NCBI GenBank assembly: GCA_964247055.1
Contig: OZ176057.1
Location: 1,612,001 to 1,676,000, forward strand
DNA: 64,000 nt
Direction of reading: 5' to 3'
Origin: Paragordius varius
Taxonomy: Eukaryota > Nematomorpha
The first letter of the stretch is position 1; each line of letters starts with the position of its first letter. Under the pieces are notes generated by a model. It had not been told where the DNA came from. It did no database searches and saw only the letters and a program-made list of their open reading frames with translations. Positions 1-14,600 of the stretch are shown in pieces. Both the position numbers and the translations under genes were made by a program.

Positions 1-944
1 TAATATAACTCTTATTATTCACTCATCTTTTTATTGTAAAATTATTCATATATTTAACCGAAATAAATATAAAGTACACCATAAAGTCAAAATTATGGAA
101 AATCTTTAAATTTATTTTTTAGATATCATCGTTTTTCAAACCCTTTCTTCAATAACTTTACTCAAAAATTTATTTATAAAATAAAAAAATTAAATTTTAA
201 ACCATTTTAAATAATCAATTTTAGTCTCCAGATTTACTATTCAATTGTTGTTACCTCAGCTCTGAAAACAATTTTTTATAAAAATGTTTGTTTTGATTAA
301 ATATTATTTTTTTTTTCATTTTTTACGTTTGCTCATTTATTTATTTATACGTAGTGTTCTTTAATTAAATTTCACAGGAGAATATTAATAAAGAATATTT
401 TAATTATATCAAAAATTTTTAATATTTTCATTTTATTCTAAAAATTATTTAAAATCTATAATTAATAATAATTAATGCACATTTAATTTAAAATTGGTAT
501 TAAAGTATTATATGCTATTTTATTTATTGACAATGTTAAAGATTTATACAATAATGCATAAGTGATAAATGCTTGAAAATCAAATAACATAAAAATAATA
601 TATTTTAAAAGGATATAAATATTATAAAAACCGTCGTAAATAATAATTATAAGGCAAAAAAGCAAGCAATTCATAATATTAAATTGTAAAAATATTTAAA
701 ATTTGCAGTTTTTTTACAACATCATTCAAATTTTGTGAATCATTCAAAAAAAGTTAAATTTTCCCAACATTTCGATAAATATATAGCTTTTGCAAGATTT
801 TGTTTATGGAAATCATAAAAGTCATGATACTATTATTTAAACATTCCAAAATTGTCAGAAAATCATCATAAAAATTTGCATTTTTTTTAGACAAACAAAA
901 GCATTATAGAAGTTTTATAAAAATTATTGTGCATATTGCCGTTT
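1..944. other. 3' flank of the collagen gene
   Basis: AT-rich sequence downstream (minus direction) of the stop codon at 945-947. It should hold the 3' UTR and polyadenylation site. A minus-strand AATAAA lies near 522-527. No coding region or element was recognised. Confidence 0.5.
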
Positions 945-1206
945 TTATCGCGTACACACGGCACAAGCAATCTCAGCCCCATCCGGATATTTGCGACAAG
1001 GCAAAGTTCCACACTTAACTTCAACGACGACAAGGACAGCTCCATCCTTATTGTTTTTGCCTTGGCCTGGAACGAGGTTAAGACCTCCCCCAGCCCGCCC
1101 AGTAGATTGGGCTTCTTCATCTACGCAAATGTACGAAGTACGAGTTTGCTTATCTAAACTGGCCATCAGGTAACCATTGTATTCATTGGTCCACCCGTCG
1201 GGACAT
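945..1206 (-). CDS. Collagen exon 12: last exon of C4-like domain with stop codon
   Basis: Reads (AG)A then [35 protein letters not shown] and CAVCTR, then the stop at 945-947. An insert rich in Gly and Asn lies before CGTLPC. The first ~47 coding bases with the acceptor are the seed of the array upstream. No strong AATAAA was assigned below 945. Confidence 0.87.
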
Positions 1207-4200
1207 CTAAACATGTGCAGTAAATAAAAAAGTTTAGAAACTTGAGTGAATTATGCTAGAAGAGTTCAAAATAATTATTCAAAAAGGTGGAAGGAAATGA
1301 GAATTATGTACTGGTCATCAAACCTTAAGGACATCTAAACATGTGCAGTAAATAAAAAAGTTTAGAAACTTGAGTGAAAAATTATTTAGAAAGGTGGAAA
1401 GGAATTAATATTATGGAAAACACATAACCATTGTATTCATTGGTCCACCCGTCGGGACATCTAAACATGTGCAGTAAATAAAAAAGTTTAGAAACTTGAG
1501 TGAATTATGCTAGAAGAGTTCAAAATAATTATTCAAAAAGGTGGAAGGAAATGAGAATTATGTACTGGTCATCAAACCTTAAGGACATCTAAACATGTGC
1601 AGTAAATAAAAAAGTTTAGAAACTTGAGTGAAAAATTATTTAGAAAGGTGGAAAGGAATTAATATTATGGAAAACATAACCATTGTATTCATTGGTCCAC
1701 CCGTCGGGACATCTAAACATGTGCAGTAAATAAAAAAGTTTAGAAACTTGAGTGAAAAATCATTTAGAAAGGTGGATGGAAAGGAAATTAAAATTATGGT
1801 AAACTGGTCATCAAGTAACTATTGTATTCATTGGTCCACCCGTCGGGACATCTAAACATGTGCAGTAAATAAAAAAGTTTAGAAACTTGAGTGAAAAATT
1901 ATTTAGAAAGGAGAATGGAAAGGAAATGAAGATTATGGTAAACTGGTCATCAAGTAACCATTGTACTCATTGGTCCACCCGTCGGGACATCTAAACATGT
2001 GCAGTAAATAAAAAAGTTTAGAAACTTGAGTGAAAAATCATTTAGAAAGGTGGATGGAAAGGAAATTAAAATTATGGTAAACTGGTCATCAAGTAACTAT
2101 TGTATTCATTGGTCCACCCGTCGGGACATCTAAACATGTGCAGTAAATAAAAAAGTTTAGAAACTTGAGTGAAAAATTATTTAGAAAGGAGAATGGAAAG
2201 GAAATGAAGATTATGGTAAACTGGTCATCAAGTAACCATTGTACTCATTGGTCCACCCGTCGGGACATCTAAACATGTGCAGTAAATAAAAAAGTTTAGA
2301 AACTTGAGTGAAAAATTATTTAGAAAGGAGAATGGAAAGGAAATGAAGATTATGGTAAACTGGTCATCAAGTAACCATTGTACTCATTGGTCCACCCGTC
2401 GGGACATCTAAACATGTGCAGTAAATAAAAAAGTTTAGAAACTTGGGTGAAAAATTATTTAGAAAGGTGCAAAGGAATCAAAATTATGGTAGAATGGTCA
2501 TCAAGTAACTATTGTATTCATTGGTCCACCCGTCATGTTTAAAAATGGGTTTTTGAGAGAAAAGTTATATGTTGCAAATGGTTTAAAATAATTATGGAAA
2601 ACATAACCATTGTACTCAATGGTCCACCCGTCGGGACATTTAATAATGTGCAGTAAATAAAAAAGTTTAGAAACTTGAGTGAAAAATTATTTAGAAAGGT
2701 GGAAAGGAAAAAATTAAAATTATGGTAGAATGGTCATCAAGTAACTAATGTATTCATTGGTCCATTCGTCATGTTTAAAAATGGGTTTTTGAGAGAAAAG
2801 TTATATGTTGCAAATGGTTTAAAATAATTATGGAAAACATAACCATTGTACTTCATTGGTCCACCCGTCGGGACATCTAAACATGTTTAAAGAACAAATG
2901 GAAATTAAAAAGTTTAGAAACTTGAGTAAAAAATTATTTAGAAAGGTGGAAAGGAAAAAATTAAAATTATGGTAGAATGGTCATCAAGTAACTAATGTAT
3001 TCATTGGTCCATTCGTCATGTTTAAAAATGGGTTTTTGAGAGAAAAGTTATATGTTGCAAATGGTTTAAAATAATTATGGAAAACATAACCATTGTACTT
3101 CATTGGTCCACCCGTCGGGACATCTAAACATGTTTAAAGAACAAATGGAAATTAAAAAGTTTAGAAACTTGAGTGAAAAATTATTTAGAAAGGTGGAAAG
3201 GAAAAAATTAAAATTATGGTAGAATGGTCATCAAGTAACTAATGTATTCATTGGTCCATTCGTCATGTTTAAAAATGGGTTTTTGAGAGAAAAGTTATAT
3301 GTTGCAAATGGTTTAAAATAATTATGGAAAACATAACCATTGTACTTCATTGGTCCACCCGTCGGGACATCTAAACATGTTTAAAGAACAAATGGAAATT
3401 AAAAAGTTTAGAAACTTGAGTAAAAAATTATTTAGAAAGGTGGAAAGGAAAAAATTAAAATTATGATAGAATGGTCATCAAGTAACCATTGTACTCATTG
3501 GTCCACCCGTCGGGACATCTAAAAATGTTTAAAGAACAAATGGAAATTAAAAAGTTTAGAAACTTGAGTGAAAAATTATTTAGAAAGGTGGAAAGGAAAT
3601 GAAGATTATGGTAAACTGGTCATCATGTAAATATTGTATTCATTGGTACCGTCAACACATTAAAGTTTGAAAAAGTGTGTAAAGGTTTTTAGCAAAATGT
3701 TTAAAAAGCAAAAAGAGTTTGTTGAGAGAAAAGTTATATGTTGGAAATATTTAAAAATAACACTAGTCGACAAATTTGGACATTTTTAAGCACCACCACT
3801 CAATCTTTTTAAATTATGACTAATTTCAGTGTTTTAAAACCGAATTTGAAAAATTTTTTGATCCCGCCAATCTTTTGAAATTTTATAGGTTTTTCAATTT
3901 TTCAAAAACAAGAGAAAATCGAGAGAAAATTAAATATAACTTTATAATAAAATGTTATTATATTATAAAATTAATATCATTTAATAAAGCGTTTTAAACT
4001 CTATCTTTTGAATATAAATATGTCATTTAAATATCAGAGAGAAAAAAATAGTACGGACTTAAACGTCAAAATTTAGTCTTTTTTTTTTCAAGTGAATTTT
4101 TAACACATATAATTAATTTTTTAAAAGATACTAAAAAAGGCATTCTATGGTTTAAACCTTCGGCTTTCAGATAGGCTATTATTTTTTTGTTGAATTTCGT

Positions 4201-7200
4201 TCTTTCGAGTACTTGTTAGACTTTTTCTCTTGAGTTGGTTCTTATAAAAAATCTTTTATTTATACCTAGTGGATATACCTTATTTTTTCAAAATTATTGG
4301 TTGTTTTGTATTTTGAATTTCAGATGGATGTTGTGTAGCCACTTTTAGTAGAATTTACTGTTATGGGGTTGGACCATTTGTATTTACCTAATTTATATTC
4401 AATTTAATTGTAGAATTTATCTAACTTTATTCTGTAAATTGGTTAATTGACATGTCAATTTGCCACGATTTTGCTTGCAAGTCTCTCTTATCGAACTTTA
4501 CGATTACTTATTGTTATCTTTGCCATATCTGGCATAATTATAGGATCGCTTGGGGGATATGCAGAGCTTGAGCAGCCGCCCATATCTATCACACTATACA
4601 TAAGCCCCTTTTCGATTTTTAATACTTTGGCTCTTAGCTTGTTTAGTATCTTATTTAATGCCTAGAATTTGTTATCCATGCATGGAATATTACTTGTATC
4701 GACTTGCTTGTTTGAATATTTAAACATATGTACACGAGGAATGATTGTTATTTTTGAATTAAATACAAATTTAAAAATTAAATTTTGGAAAAATCCTATT
4801 GGTGGCCTCAATTTTCTTTTTTGTTTTGGCCTTTCCATGCCATTAGGTATCAGAAAATGCAAAAATAATGGGGTGGTGCAAAACCTTGTTGAGCAGTGTA
4901 ATTATTCTAAAAGGTGAAAAGGAAATGAAATCACGGAAAACTGGTCATCAGGTAACCATTGTACTCATTGGCCTACCGTCAACACATTAAAGTTAATATG
5001 TTTAAAGCTGAGATTTTTAGCAAAATGTTTGAGTTTAGAGTGATATATTTAGCGAAAAGTTATGTTGGAAATAGTTGAAAATAATTATTTATAAAAATGA
5101 AAAGGAAATGAAAAATATGGTAAACTGGTCATCAAGTAACTATTGTACTCATTGGTCCACCCGTCGGGACATCTAAAGTTTAAATCAAAAAGGGGTTTGA
5201 TGAAGTTTTTAGCAAAATTGAGTGAGTGATATATTTAGAGAAAAGTTATATGTTGGAAAGAGTTAAAAATAATTATTCTAAAAGGTGGAAAGGAAATGAA
5301 AATCATGTTAAACTGGTCATCAATCTGTCAAGACATCTAATAATGTTTAAAATTTGAAAAATATGGTTTAAGTTTGGAAAATAAAGTTTAAAGTTGGAGG
5401 CGAAAGTTAGAATGTGATTGAGCTTTTTAAAAAATGTATGAAAAATTAAGTTTGAGGTAAAAATATAGTTTTTTGCAAAAAAGTTTGAGAATTGGAAAAG
5501 AAATTCGTAACTATTTACCTAAAACTACCAGGGACCATGAGTTGAGTGTTCCTTGGCACGTGACATACAGCGCAAACAGCTGTTTTCCCGTTAATCGCTC
5601 CACTCTTGATTCCGCTAACTAATCCGCCAAAACCGCCTTGACGGGGCCCACCCGCTCCAGCTCTGAAGGGGTTAGAACTGGGGTTTATGAGGTATTGAGC
5701 ACCATAAATTTTGCTTTTACTATCAATCGTATCAGTGTGTCGACTGAAAACCGGGTTATTGGGCAAACATAAGTAATTACCTCCACTGCCCGTTAAGAAA
5801 AAGTGTCCAGTACTGGGAACACCTATATAGTATATATTTGTATTGAGTTATAAGTATTTTAACAACTTTTGAATTTTTTACGTATATATTAGGTTAAACT
5901 TATGAATTAATACACTCTATTCGCCCCGAAAGGATAGAAAAATTCTTATGTGTATTTGAAAATTACAAAACAATTTCAGTGTTTAAGTATAGGGGAAAAT
6001 ATATAGTTGAGCTTAAAGTACAGTAAAAGATGGGATTTATACGGAAAAAACGTCAAAACTGTAGAAACAAATTAAGACCGCTATTCTTTTTTAAACTTGA
6101 TTTTTTTTAATTATAATTCATTGTTTTAAATAGTAAACCATGAAATATAAATGTAAATTGGTAGCACAATTAATCATATATTTTACAATTGTATGCTAAT
6201 AATTTTTACAGCCATGTATTCTTTATTTTATCAAAAATTTATTTTTTTCGTTAAATGGGTATAAATATTTGGTAAATAATGGAAAAAACAAGAGCTATAT
6301 GGTATTATACACAATTGATTACATCCTTATATTTTGTCCCATTCTTTACCAAATATTTATACTCTTTAACGAAAAAATAATTTTCGATAAAATAAAGGAT
6401 ACATGACTATATAGGAAAAATTAAGGTTCAAAACAAGTTTGGTGAAAAAAACATTGACATTATTATGTTTTTACGATTTGTAACTGTATAATAAGTTCAA
6501 TTTTTACTGCACATCATAAAATTTTGCTGTTCAACTTTTTAAAATATCCTTTAACATAAATTTCCAATCAGCCATTCACCAAAATCAAAATTTAAATAGT
6601 ACAAACGCACCATGATAATGTTTTTGCGTTATTTCATGTAATAACCCTATTTTTAAAAACAAAAGTTCAAGCAATAAAATTATTTGATGAGTGACAATAA
6701 AAATATATCCATTTTTATCTATCTTTCTACCAAAAACAAAATGAAAATAGTACACACGTACCATCATAAAGTTTTTCAGCACCCGCAGCGCAATCTGTGC
6801 GACCCCAACGGATGTAAGTGGAAGAACCTTGTCCAACTTGAGGCATACTGAAAGCTTGGCAATTGCAATCATCATCTTTCCCAGGCACTCCGTTAACACC
6901 TGGGGCGCCGGGCTCTCCGGGACGGCCTGAGGCACCGCGTGAACCCGGTTTCCCTGGCGTTCCCGAAAAACCGGGTCGGCCATCGGCTCCTGGGGCTCCA
7001 GACTCTCCGGAATCACCCTAGATCGAATATTATTAGAATGAATGCGCACACAAGTGAAAAAAATTTAATGAATGTTAGTAGGTTTGGTTTAATTTTTTGA
7101 CTTATATTAACTTTGGTTTTTTTAAAATAATGCGCAGTTCCCGAAAAACCGGGTCGGCCATCGGCTCCTGGGGCTCCAGACTCTCCGGAATCACCCTAGA

Positions 7201-8596
7201 TTCAATATTTTTATTGTCAAAAATTGTTGTGAAATGGTTTGACCACGGCAAATTTTCCCGCCCCAACTGAAAAATATAATGAATGTTAGTTGGTTTTGTT
7301 TTTTGAGGTTAACTTAAATTATATTAACTTTGTTTTTACATAAATAATAAGGTGTTTTCGATAAACCGGGTCTATCATCGGCTTCTGGGGCCTGGATTTC
7401 CCTACATTAGATATCTTTTATTAAATTTGCAGTTTTTAAAGGAATAATGTTAAAGCTAAAGCTTAAGTTCTATAAGCATCACTCTGGATACATATGTTTT
7501 TTAACTGTAACGTTGATAAAATGCGACGGAAAGTAAAAAAAAATGTTGGAGTGTATGGGATCAAAGATATTCTTTTTTTAACTTCCTATTTTGAAAATAT
7601 TAGCGTATGAAACTTATTACAACGGGCCTGCCATATCGGTTCTAGCCTTTGCTAAGTCACACTAGACCATACCGTTATATTACAAACTATCATGTGGTAT
7701 CAATTAACCAATAGGAGTTATTTTAAGTTTACACATAATTTTTAGTAAGTATTTTAATGAAAGATATTATTAGAATTGCCAAGTATGGCGTTAAGGGTGT
7801 AAACACATACTTTTAAAAAATGACCGATCTAATTTGATAAACTAAAAATATCCAAAAATCATAGACACATCGATTTTACCCTTCCGTACAAAAAAAACTA
7901 TTCTAAAATTGAGAATGTATCGATATTGAAGAATATGGTAGATAAACTCATCGCCACAAGACAGGATAACTCACTTATTTCGGCCGTTCTTAACGAAAAC
8001 CATCTGTTTTTAAAAAGTTTAGTTTTAGCAAGTTTAACCCTCTTAAACCTTTTTTCATTCAACACATATTTTTTCACCGTTAATTATTCAATTCGATAGA
8101 GTTATTTTTTTGCAAAACAAAAAAACAAATTATTTATTTAGGCAGTTCCCCAAGAAATGAATTATTACAATTTAATATCTGCCAAAATCTAGTTTATTTT
8201 TACACTTTTAAGCCTCATAACCTTTTTTCTTTCAAAACAAATGTTTGACCGTTAATGATTTTTATCGATTCAAGAATAGAAAAAAAGTTTTAAATTAAAC
8301 TTTTACACAATAACCCTTTTTCTTCACCGTAAATGATTCAATTCAATAAAATTTGTGTAAAAAATGGTTATTTACCACTTCGCCTTGGGATCCTCGCTCA
8401 CCTGGGGCACCATCTTTCCCTGGGGCTCCATCAGAACCGGCTTGTCCTGGGGCACCTGGGCGCCCAGGTTGACCTGGCAGTCCAATATTTCCGGGTGCGC
8501 CCAAGGGTCCATCTAGACCGGCTGCGCCGGGATCTCCGCGTGGTCCTGGCGGTCCCTGAAAGGAAAAGAGAAAAAATTATCCATATTCTATGTATG

Positions 8597-8654
<58 letters not shown>

Positions 8655-11600
8655 TTTTGGAAAATTAAGTATAGGAGAATAAAAAAAGAAAATGAAACTG
8701 TGTATTCTTTTGTTTTGGAAAATTAGTAGGTTAAAACTGTTTTTCTCTTAAACAGAAAGGATATATCTTACTCTGCAGGTTAAATTACTTTATGTCAAAA
8801 CTTCCTTTACATTTTGTTTTATATTGGCTTAAATTTTATAATTTTCCAATATCACAATATTTTTTCATTTCTCTCTCCGTCTCTGTTCTACTAAAAACAA
8901 ATTGAAAAAATATTTTTTTCATCTTACCGTAGGTCCATCAGCTCCCGGTTCTCCATCAAGGCCTGGGAAACCATCATTGCCTGGAGCGCCATCATTCCCT
9001 GCCAGGCCTGGAATGCCAGGGGCTCCATCGTTTCCAGGAATTCCGGGATTTCCATCGGCACCCGGTTGCCCCGGGATACCGTCTTTTCCGGGGGCGCCAT
9101 CTTGACCCGGATTTCCGTCACTTCCAGCATTCCCATCGGCCCCATCTTTCCCTGGGGCTCCACTATCGCCTGGGGCCCCGGGCTCTCCATCGGAGCCGGG
9201 ATCGCCGTCGCGACCTCGTGACCCGTCAAAACCGGGCTGCCCGTCACGACCGGGTCGGCCATCTCCCCCGGGTTGACCGTCATTTCCAGCACGTCCGGGT
9301 GCGCCCTATGAGTGTACAATAATAAATGAACGCTAAATTTGTTAAAACGCTGAAAATTTTATATTCCATTTACTTTTAATATCCGTTATTAATTTAAATG
9401 TAATTTTCAGATAAATTTTATGCATAATATTTTAAAAAAGGAAATCATCAGAATAACATTGATTAAGTTGTTACTAGCCCAAAAAATTAATGGGTAAGCG
9501 TATATGATTTTCCCCTCTATCTCAAAAACAAACACTTATCCCTAATAATCTCCATTTAAAAAAGATAACACTGCTTATATCAGTTAATAAAAATCAAAAA
9601 ACTTACAATCGGACCATCAGGACCGGGAGCTCCGTCTAAACCGGGTTCGCCGTCAGCTCCAGGGAAACCGTCAGCGCCATCTTGGCCTTGGTCTCCATCT
9701 CTGCCATCAGACCCTGGGTTTCCAGCTGGGCCCTAACAAATTTTATTTAATCTTATTGATAACAAGTATGTTTGTAATTGGTATTTGTGACAGAGCCTTA
9801 GATAATTTTTGCAGTGAGATGCATCCGAGAATAATTAATTTTTTTGCTTTGCAATATACGAACAGAAAACATTTTTGCCAATAATTCAATTTTTTATCTT
9901 TTTTTAAAAAAAAATAGCCTTGTACTAACTATAATAATATAAGTTAGCCAATATATCGTCTTTAAATTAACCCAATTTCAGTTATAACCGAATTTTCGGA
10001 CACTTATTTTTACTACGATTAAATCACCAGGTATTAAAATTTTTTTTGGGTATATACAAAAGCTTTTGTTTCCAAAATAGATAATTAACATTTTTGCGAT
10101 TTCTCTTAGTTGTAGTGGTATAAAATAACATATCTTTCATCAATTTTTTTCGTGAAAAAAAGACGAGAAAAGAAATTTTACCTTAGGACCTGGTTTTCCT
10201 GGGGTTCCGTCTCGCCCTGGGGCACCGGCTTCTCCGGGGGCGCCATCTTTTCCTGGATTTCCATCTGATCCGGGCTCACCATCTTGGCCAGGAGCTCCAG
10301 CTGCACCCTAATATGATTAATAAGTTCTTTTTTTATTGGTATAAAAAATATACTATAAAATAAGCATATAATTAATTGAACGATAATAATAATAACTTAT
10401 CCTTATTTTATTTTAAAGTTGGACATGTGTATATCATATATATCTTAAGAAATATATAATATGGATAATTTATGATTTACCCAAAATTTTAACCTTTAGT
10501 ATTTCAGAAACAAACAGAATAATGACATATAATAAAAATTCATTTAGGGTTATAAATACAAAAACTATCTATAATTCAATAATAAAAATATTATTCATGC
10601 TATAACTATCGGCCAATTTAATCATTTAAACGGGTTAATATTCATCACAAAAATATCAATGATATAACTTCTCCATTCTGCTATTATATTAATTTCAGTA
10701 AAAAATAGTTGTTTTTTACCAACAAACAAAAACTCACTCAGCCAAAGAATAAAAAAATAAAAAAAATACTCTAAATCCAGGTCTACCCGGCTGTCCACTG
10801 TTTCCATCGCGACCTGGGCTACCTGATTTTCCATCTTTTCCTGGGCGACCGGGGGCTCCATCGTTCCCCGGGTTTCCAGGGGCTCCGCTATCGCCCTGAA
10901 AAGTTTTAGAATATTTAATTGCAAAAGATTATTCAATTCTGCTATCTTATTTTATTTAAAACATAAGATATCGCGCTCAATCAAACACTTCGTTATTTTA
11001 TCAGCTGTGTTTTTGAATATGTAATTTTAGACATTTCAAAATGTATAAATATATATATATAAATACACCAATCGATAATTGATTCAAATCTTTTTTGGCA
11101 CCTTTATTTCATTATTATAAGCATACTTTATTCATTTTTTTCCAGTTTCGATTTAAATCTAATAATTATTCTTTTCAACTTGACAAAGCTTTTACCAAAC
11201 ATAATCAAAAATTAAAAATTTATTAAAAATATAAATTGTTTATTTTTTTAAGTTCATTCATATATACGCATTTTTTTGCCATTTATATCAACTCTATTTA
11301 TCTAGTTTTTTGAATATAAAATTAATTTTTCGAAAAAAAAAACCAAAAAAATTGAAATTATTAAATTTTCTAAAATTATATACCGGTTCTCCATCTGCAC
11401 CAGGTAAACCATCAGCACCTGGGTTCCCGTCTTGGCCTTTACCCCCGGGGATTCCTGGGGCACCGTCGATCCCTGGTTGACCATCACGACCTCGGTCTCC
11501 ACCGGGTCCCTGTAAAATTTTTGGATAAAAATAGAAAATAGAAAATATACTTGAATAAAATAATTGCTGAGTTTTTGTTAGAGTAAACATTAAAGATTTT

Positions 11601-14600
11601 AACCAGCTTTATCAAAGTCTGATATAGTAAATAGAATCATATGAAACATATTTTATTGTGCATAAAAAAGGGGGTAACATTTAGCAAAGTATTGATTAGT
11701 CTATCAACAATCAAAAATATAATGGAACCAAATTTTTACGTTTATTTTTTAAAATAATTATATTATTATGCATGCGTTTTGGTTGCTTATTTCACACTAT
11801 AGTTGGGCAATTTGCAACACAGTAGTGTATGGAAAAAAACAACAAAATATGTTGTGTTGCCATTTGACCAATTAAAAGTGTGAAATAGGCAACCATTAAA
11901 ATGCATACTATATATATTTTTTACAGTAAATATTTTATTATGTAACAGCAAAACATGAAAAGTAAAAAAATAAAATAAAGGGACAAACAATGTGTTTTTT
12001 TTATTCATTGATGTATTTTTTACTGTTCGATGTCCTATTTTATATATATAGAGTATGCACATTTATGCTGGCCAATTCATATTATAACTGATTGGAAATA
12101 AAACGTATGTTATAAAATAAATATTTTATTATCCATAATATAAATAAACAATAGCAAAAAATTGCTTAATAATTTCAATATTTTGTTGTTTTTGCTAATT
12201 GACCAACTTAAATGTGGATTGGAATTCATAAATGAAAAAATTATATTCGTTGGCTATGAACAGTATACAGCAATTTTGATGTTACTGGTTTTTTTAATCA
12301 ATTACCTATATCACACTATATATATATATATAGGGCATCTTATCACGTTACAATTCATTTCATATATTTTTTCGACAAAGACTTTACTATAAAATTCGTA
12401 AACTAAAACATATATTTTTATATCTGTACGCATTTTAGCTTAATTTTTTTTAGCAATCAAAAAAGAATTATTTTACATCTATAATATATAATCGGAAAAA
12501 TTAAATCATACTGGGGCGCCAATACGTCCAGGAGCGCCGGGGTTTCCTTTGAGACCCGGTTTTCCAGGAGATCCGTCTAAACCGGGAGCGCCAGGCACAC
12601 CAGGGGGACCTAACTCTCCTGGGCTTCCTGGGGCGCCGGGGAAACCGTCTTTGCACGCTTTGTCGCAATCAGCTAAAAGGCGAATCAAATAAAATACACA
12701 TTTAATATTTGAAGTATTAAACTAAGATTGCTATGTAAGGATTAATTGATTGATTGATTGTTTGAATATTTATTGAAAAGTTTTGGAATTTGAGTAAATT
12801 ATAACCTTATTCTTATTCACAACCGTAAAAACTTATTAGGAACATAGAATTTCAATTTTTTGAAAAAATTGAGATTCTCTTATTTTAGTTATCCTTTTAT
12901 CTACATATTTCCCTGTAGCCTGTTTTGGTATATTTTTATAGTTTACGGTAATGTATATTACAGTAAAAATTGAAATAATCATAAAATGAAAACATACTTA
13001 TACAATTTTTATTCAAAAAACCGTTGTACTTTTTAAACTTATTATTTTAAATACGGTCAGCGTGAAGTGTAAAATGTTCATTACTAGTGTATAGAAAAAA
13101 CAAGGGTAGTATCCTTGCCTAGATTTATTTTAACTTTTGACGTTTTGTCTGTAAAATTTTAATTTTATTGTAAATTACGTATTATGAAATTGGTTTTTAT
13201 ACAGGCATGCTTTCATTATCAAACATCGATTTTTTTATCTGATTTATTAACCAAAGACACCATATTCTTTGATTACTGATTCCCTTTGTGAAATATTTTG
13301 CAAAATTGGCTAATATTATCATATGAAGTTTGGCAGTTCAGAAATCATTATTGTTTTTAAATATATTAATCTTAATTCAAAGAGACTGACTTTACAACAA
13401 CGGTAACCACACACTCATAAGTATTCAGCATCACACCGAAGGTTTCCACAAAACTGGTCGGTTAAAACCCATCCCTCCTAACAACTGTATGTCACAATTT
13501 TTCATTTAGCAAAAACTATTTAGTACCTGCTTGTTGATATCTCCAGGGACTTCGGGGCCTATTGGCTGAAGCTCTTTTTTCGCGGGAATCAGACAAATCA
13601 ACTGATTGGGCTTCGTCTTGAGAGATTTCTCGTTTGCTACGCCCTCTGCTATCTACTTGGGTATTATTTACAGCTAACTGAGCCAACATAAATTCTTGTT
13701 CATCCTCTGCATCCTGTTGCTTCATAACTTCAATCTCATAATTTATGCGGGTTTCGATTTCGTTGAGTTTGAGTGAGCCTTTCGGTTCCTTAGGGAAGTA
13801 AAGTGGATCCTTCCCAGACTACATCCAAACAATAATTATTACAGTAAAAATTGAAATTATACGGACAAAGCATAAAAATGAAAACTTAAAGACAAATATT
13901 TTTTACCAAAAGACAGTTATCAACCATACTAATTCATTACACTTTAATTTATGCTATAAAAAATCGTTTAATACAATTGTAAAATACATAATTGATTGAA
14001 CTATAAAAATATTTTAAAAATTTGTATCATAAAAAATTAAAAACGAATATTTTTACATTTCGCTTCTTGCCATGCCGTTTACATAATTATAAAAATCCCT
14101 AAAGTAAAACACTTAAAAAATTCTAAAACAGCTAAAACAAAGTAATTGATATCTACAATTAACACAATAAATTTTTCCAAATTATAATAAATAGCAATGT
14201 TTATTGAAATTAATTTAAATTTTTTTGAATCATTCACCTATCTTTTTAATTCCCCTGTTTTTATGAAAATTACAAAATTTCCATACCTTTTCATTTAACC
14301 CCCAAAAAATCCATCCTTAAAAGAATTTAAAATAAATTGATATTCAGATCTAAGATTCATTTATTTTTCCCATTTTTTTACGTTTTTTTTTTCAAAAAAA
14401 TATTACCGAAATTGAATTAAACCACTGAAATCCCTACAGAATTAAAATTAATTTTTATTTTTTTTGAAACCTTGATCCGTCCCATTTCCATGTTGAGGAA
14501 TTGGATGGCCGTTTGTTTTTCCATCAATCGCGTTTCCAAATTAATAATCATAGCTCTGTGGTCGACTTTTAAGCCGTTTATACGATAGTACAGGTAGGGT

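Noticed and set aside
1207-3660. Possible CRISPR array or centromeric satellite
   Set aside because: The units are far longer than CRISPR repeats, contain a piece of the adjacent exon and lie in a eukaryotic intron. They are local to one gene here.
8902-9105. Plus-strand open frame reading as a Pro/Gly-rich collagen-like protein
   Set aside because: It is the complement of collagen exon 8. GGN and CCN are reverse complements, so Gly-X-Y exons also look collagen-like when read backwards. The minus strand has the splice sites and the unbroken helix. The same holds for 8333-8653.
10622-10936. Minus-strand 104-codon frame overlapping collagen exon 5
   Set aside because: It is the wrong frame of the exon. 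The Gly-X-Y frame with matching splice sites is the real one. Likewise 6585-7049, 8924-9319 and 11302-11502.
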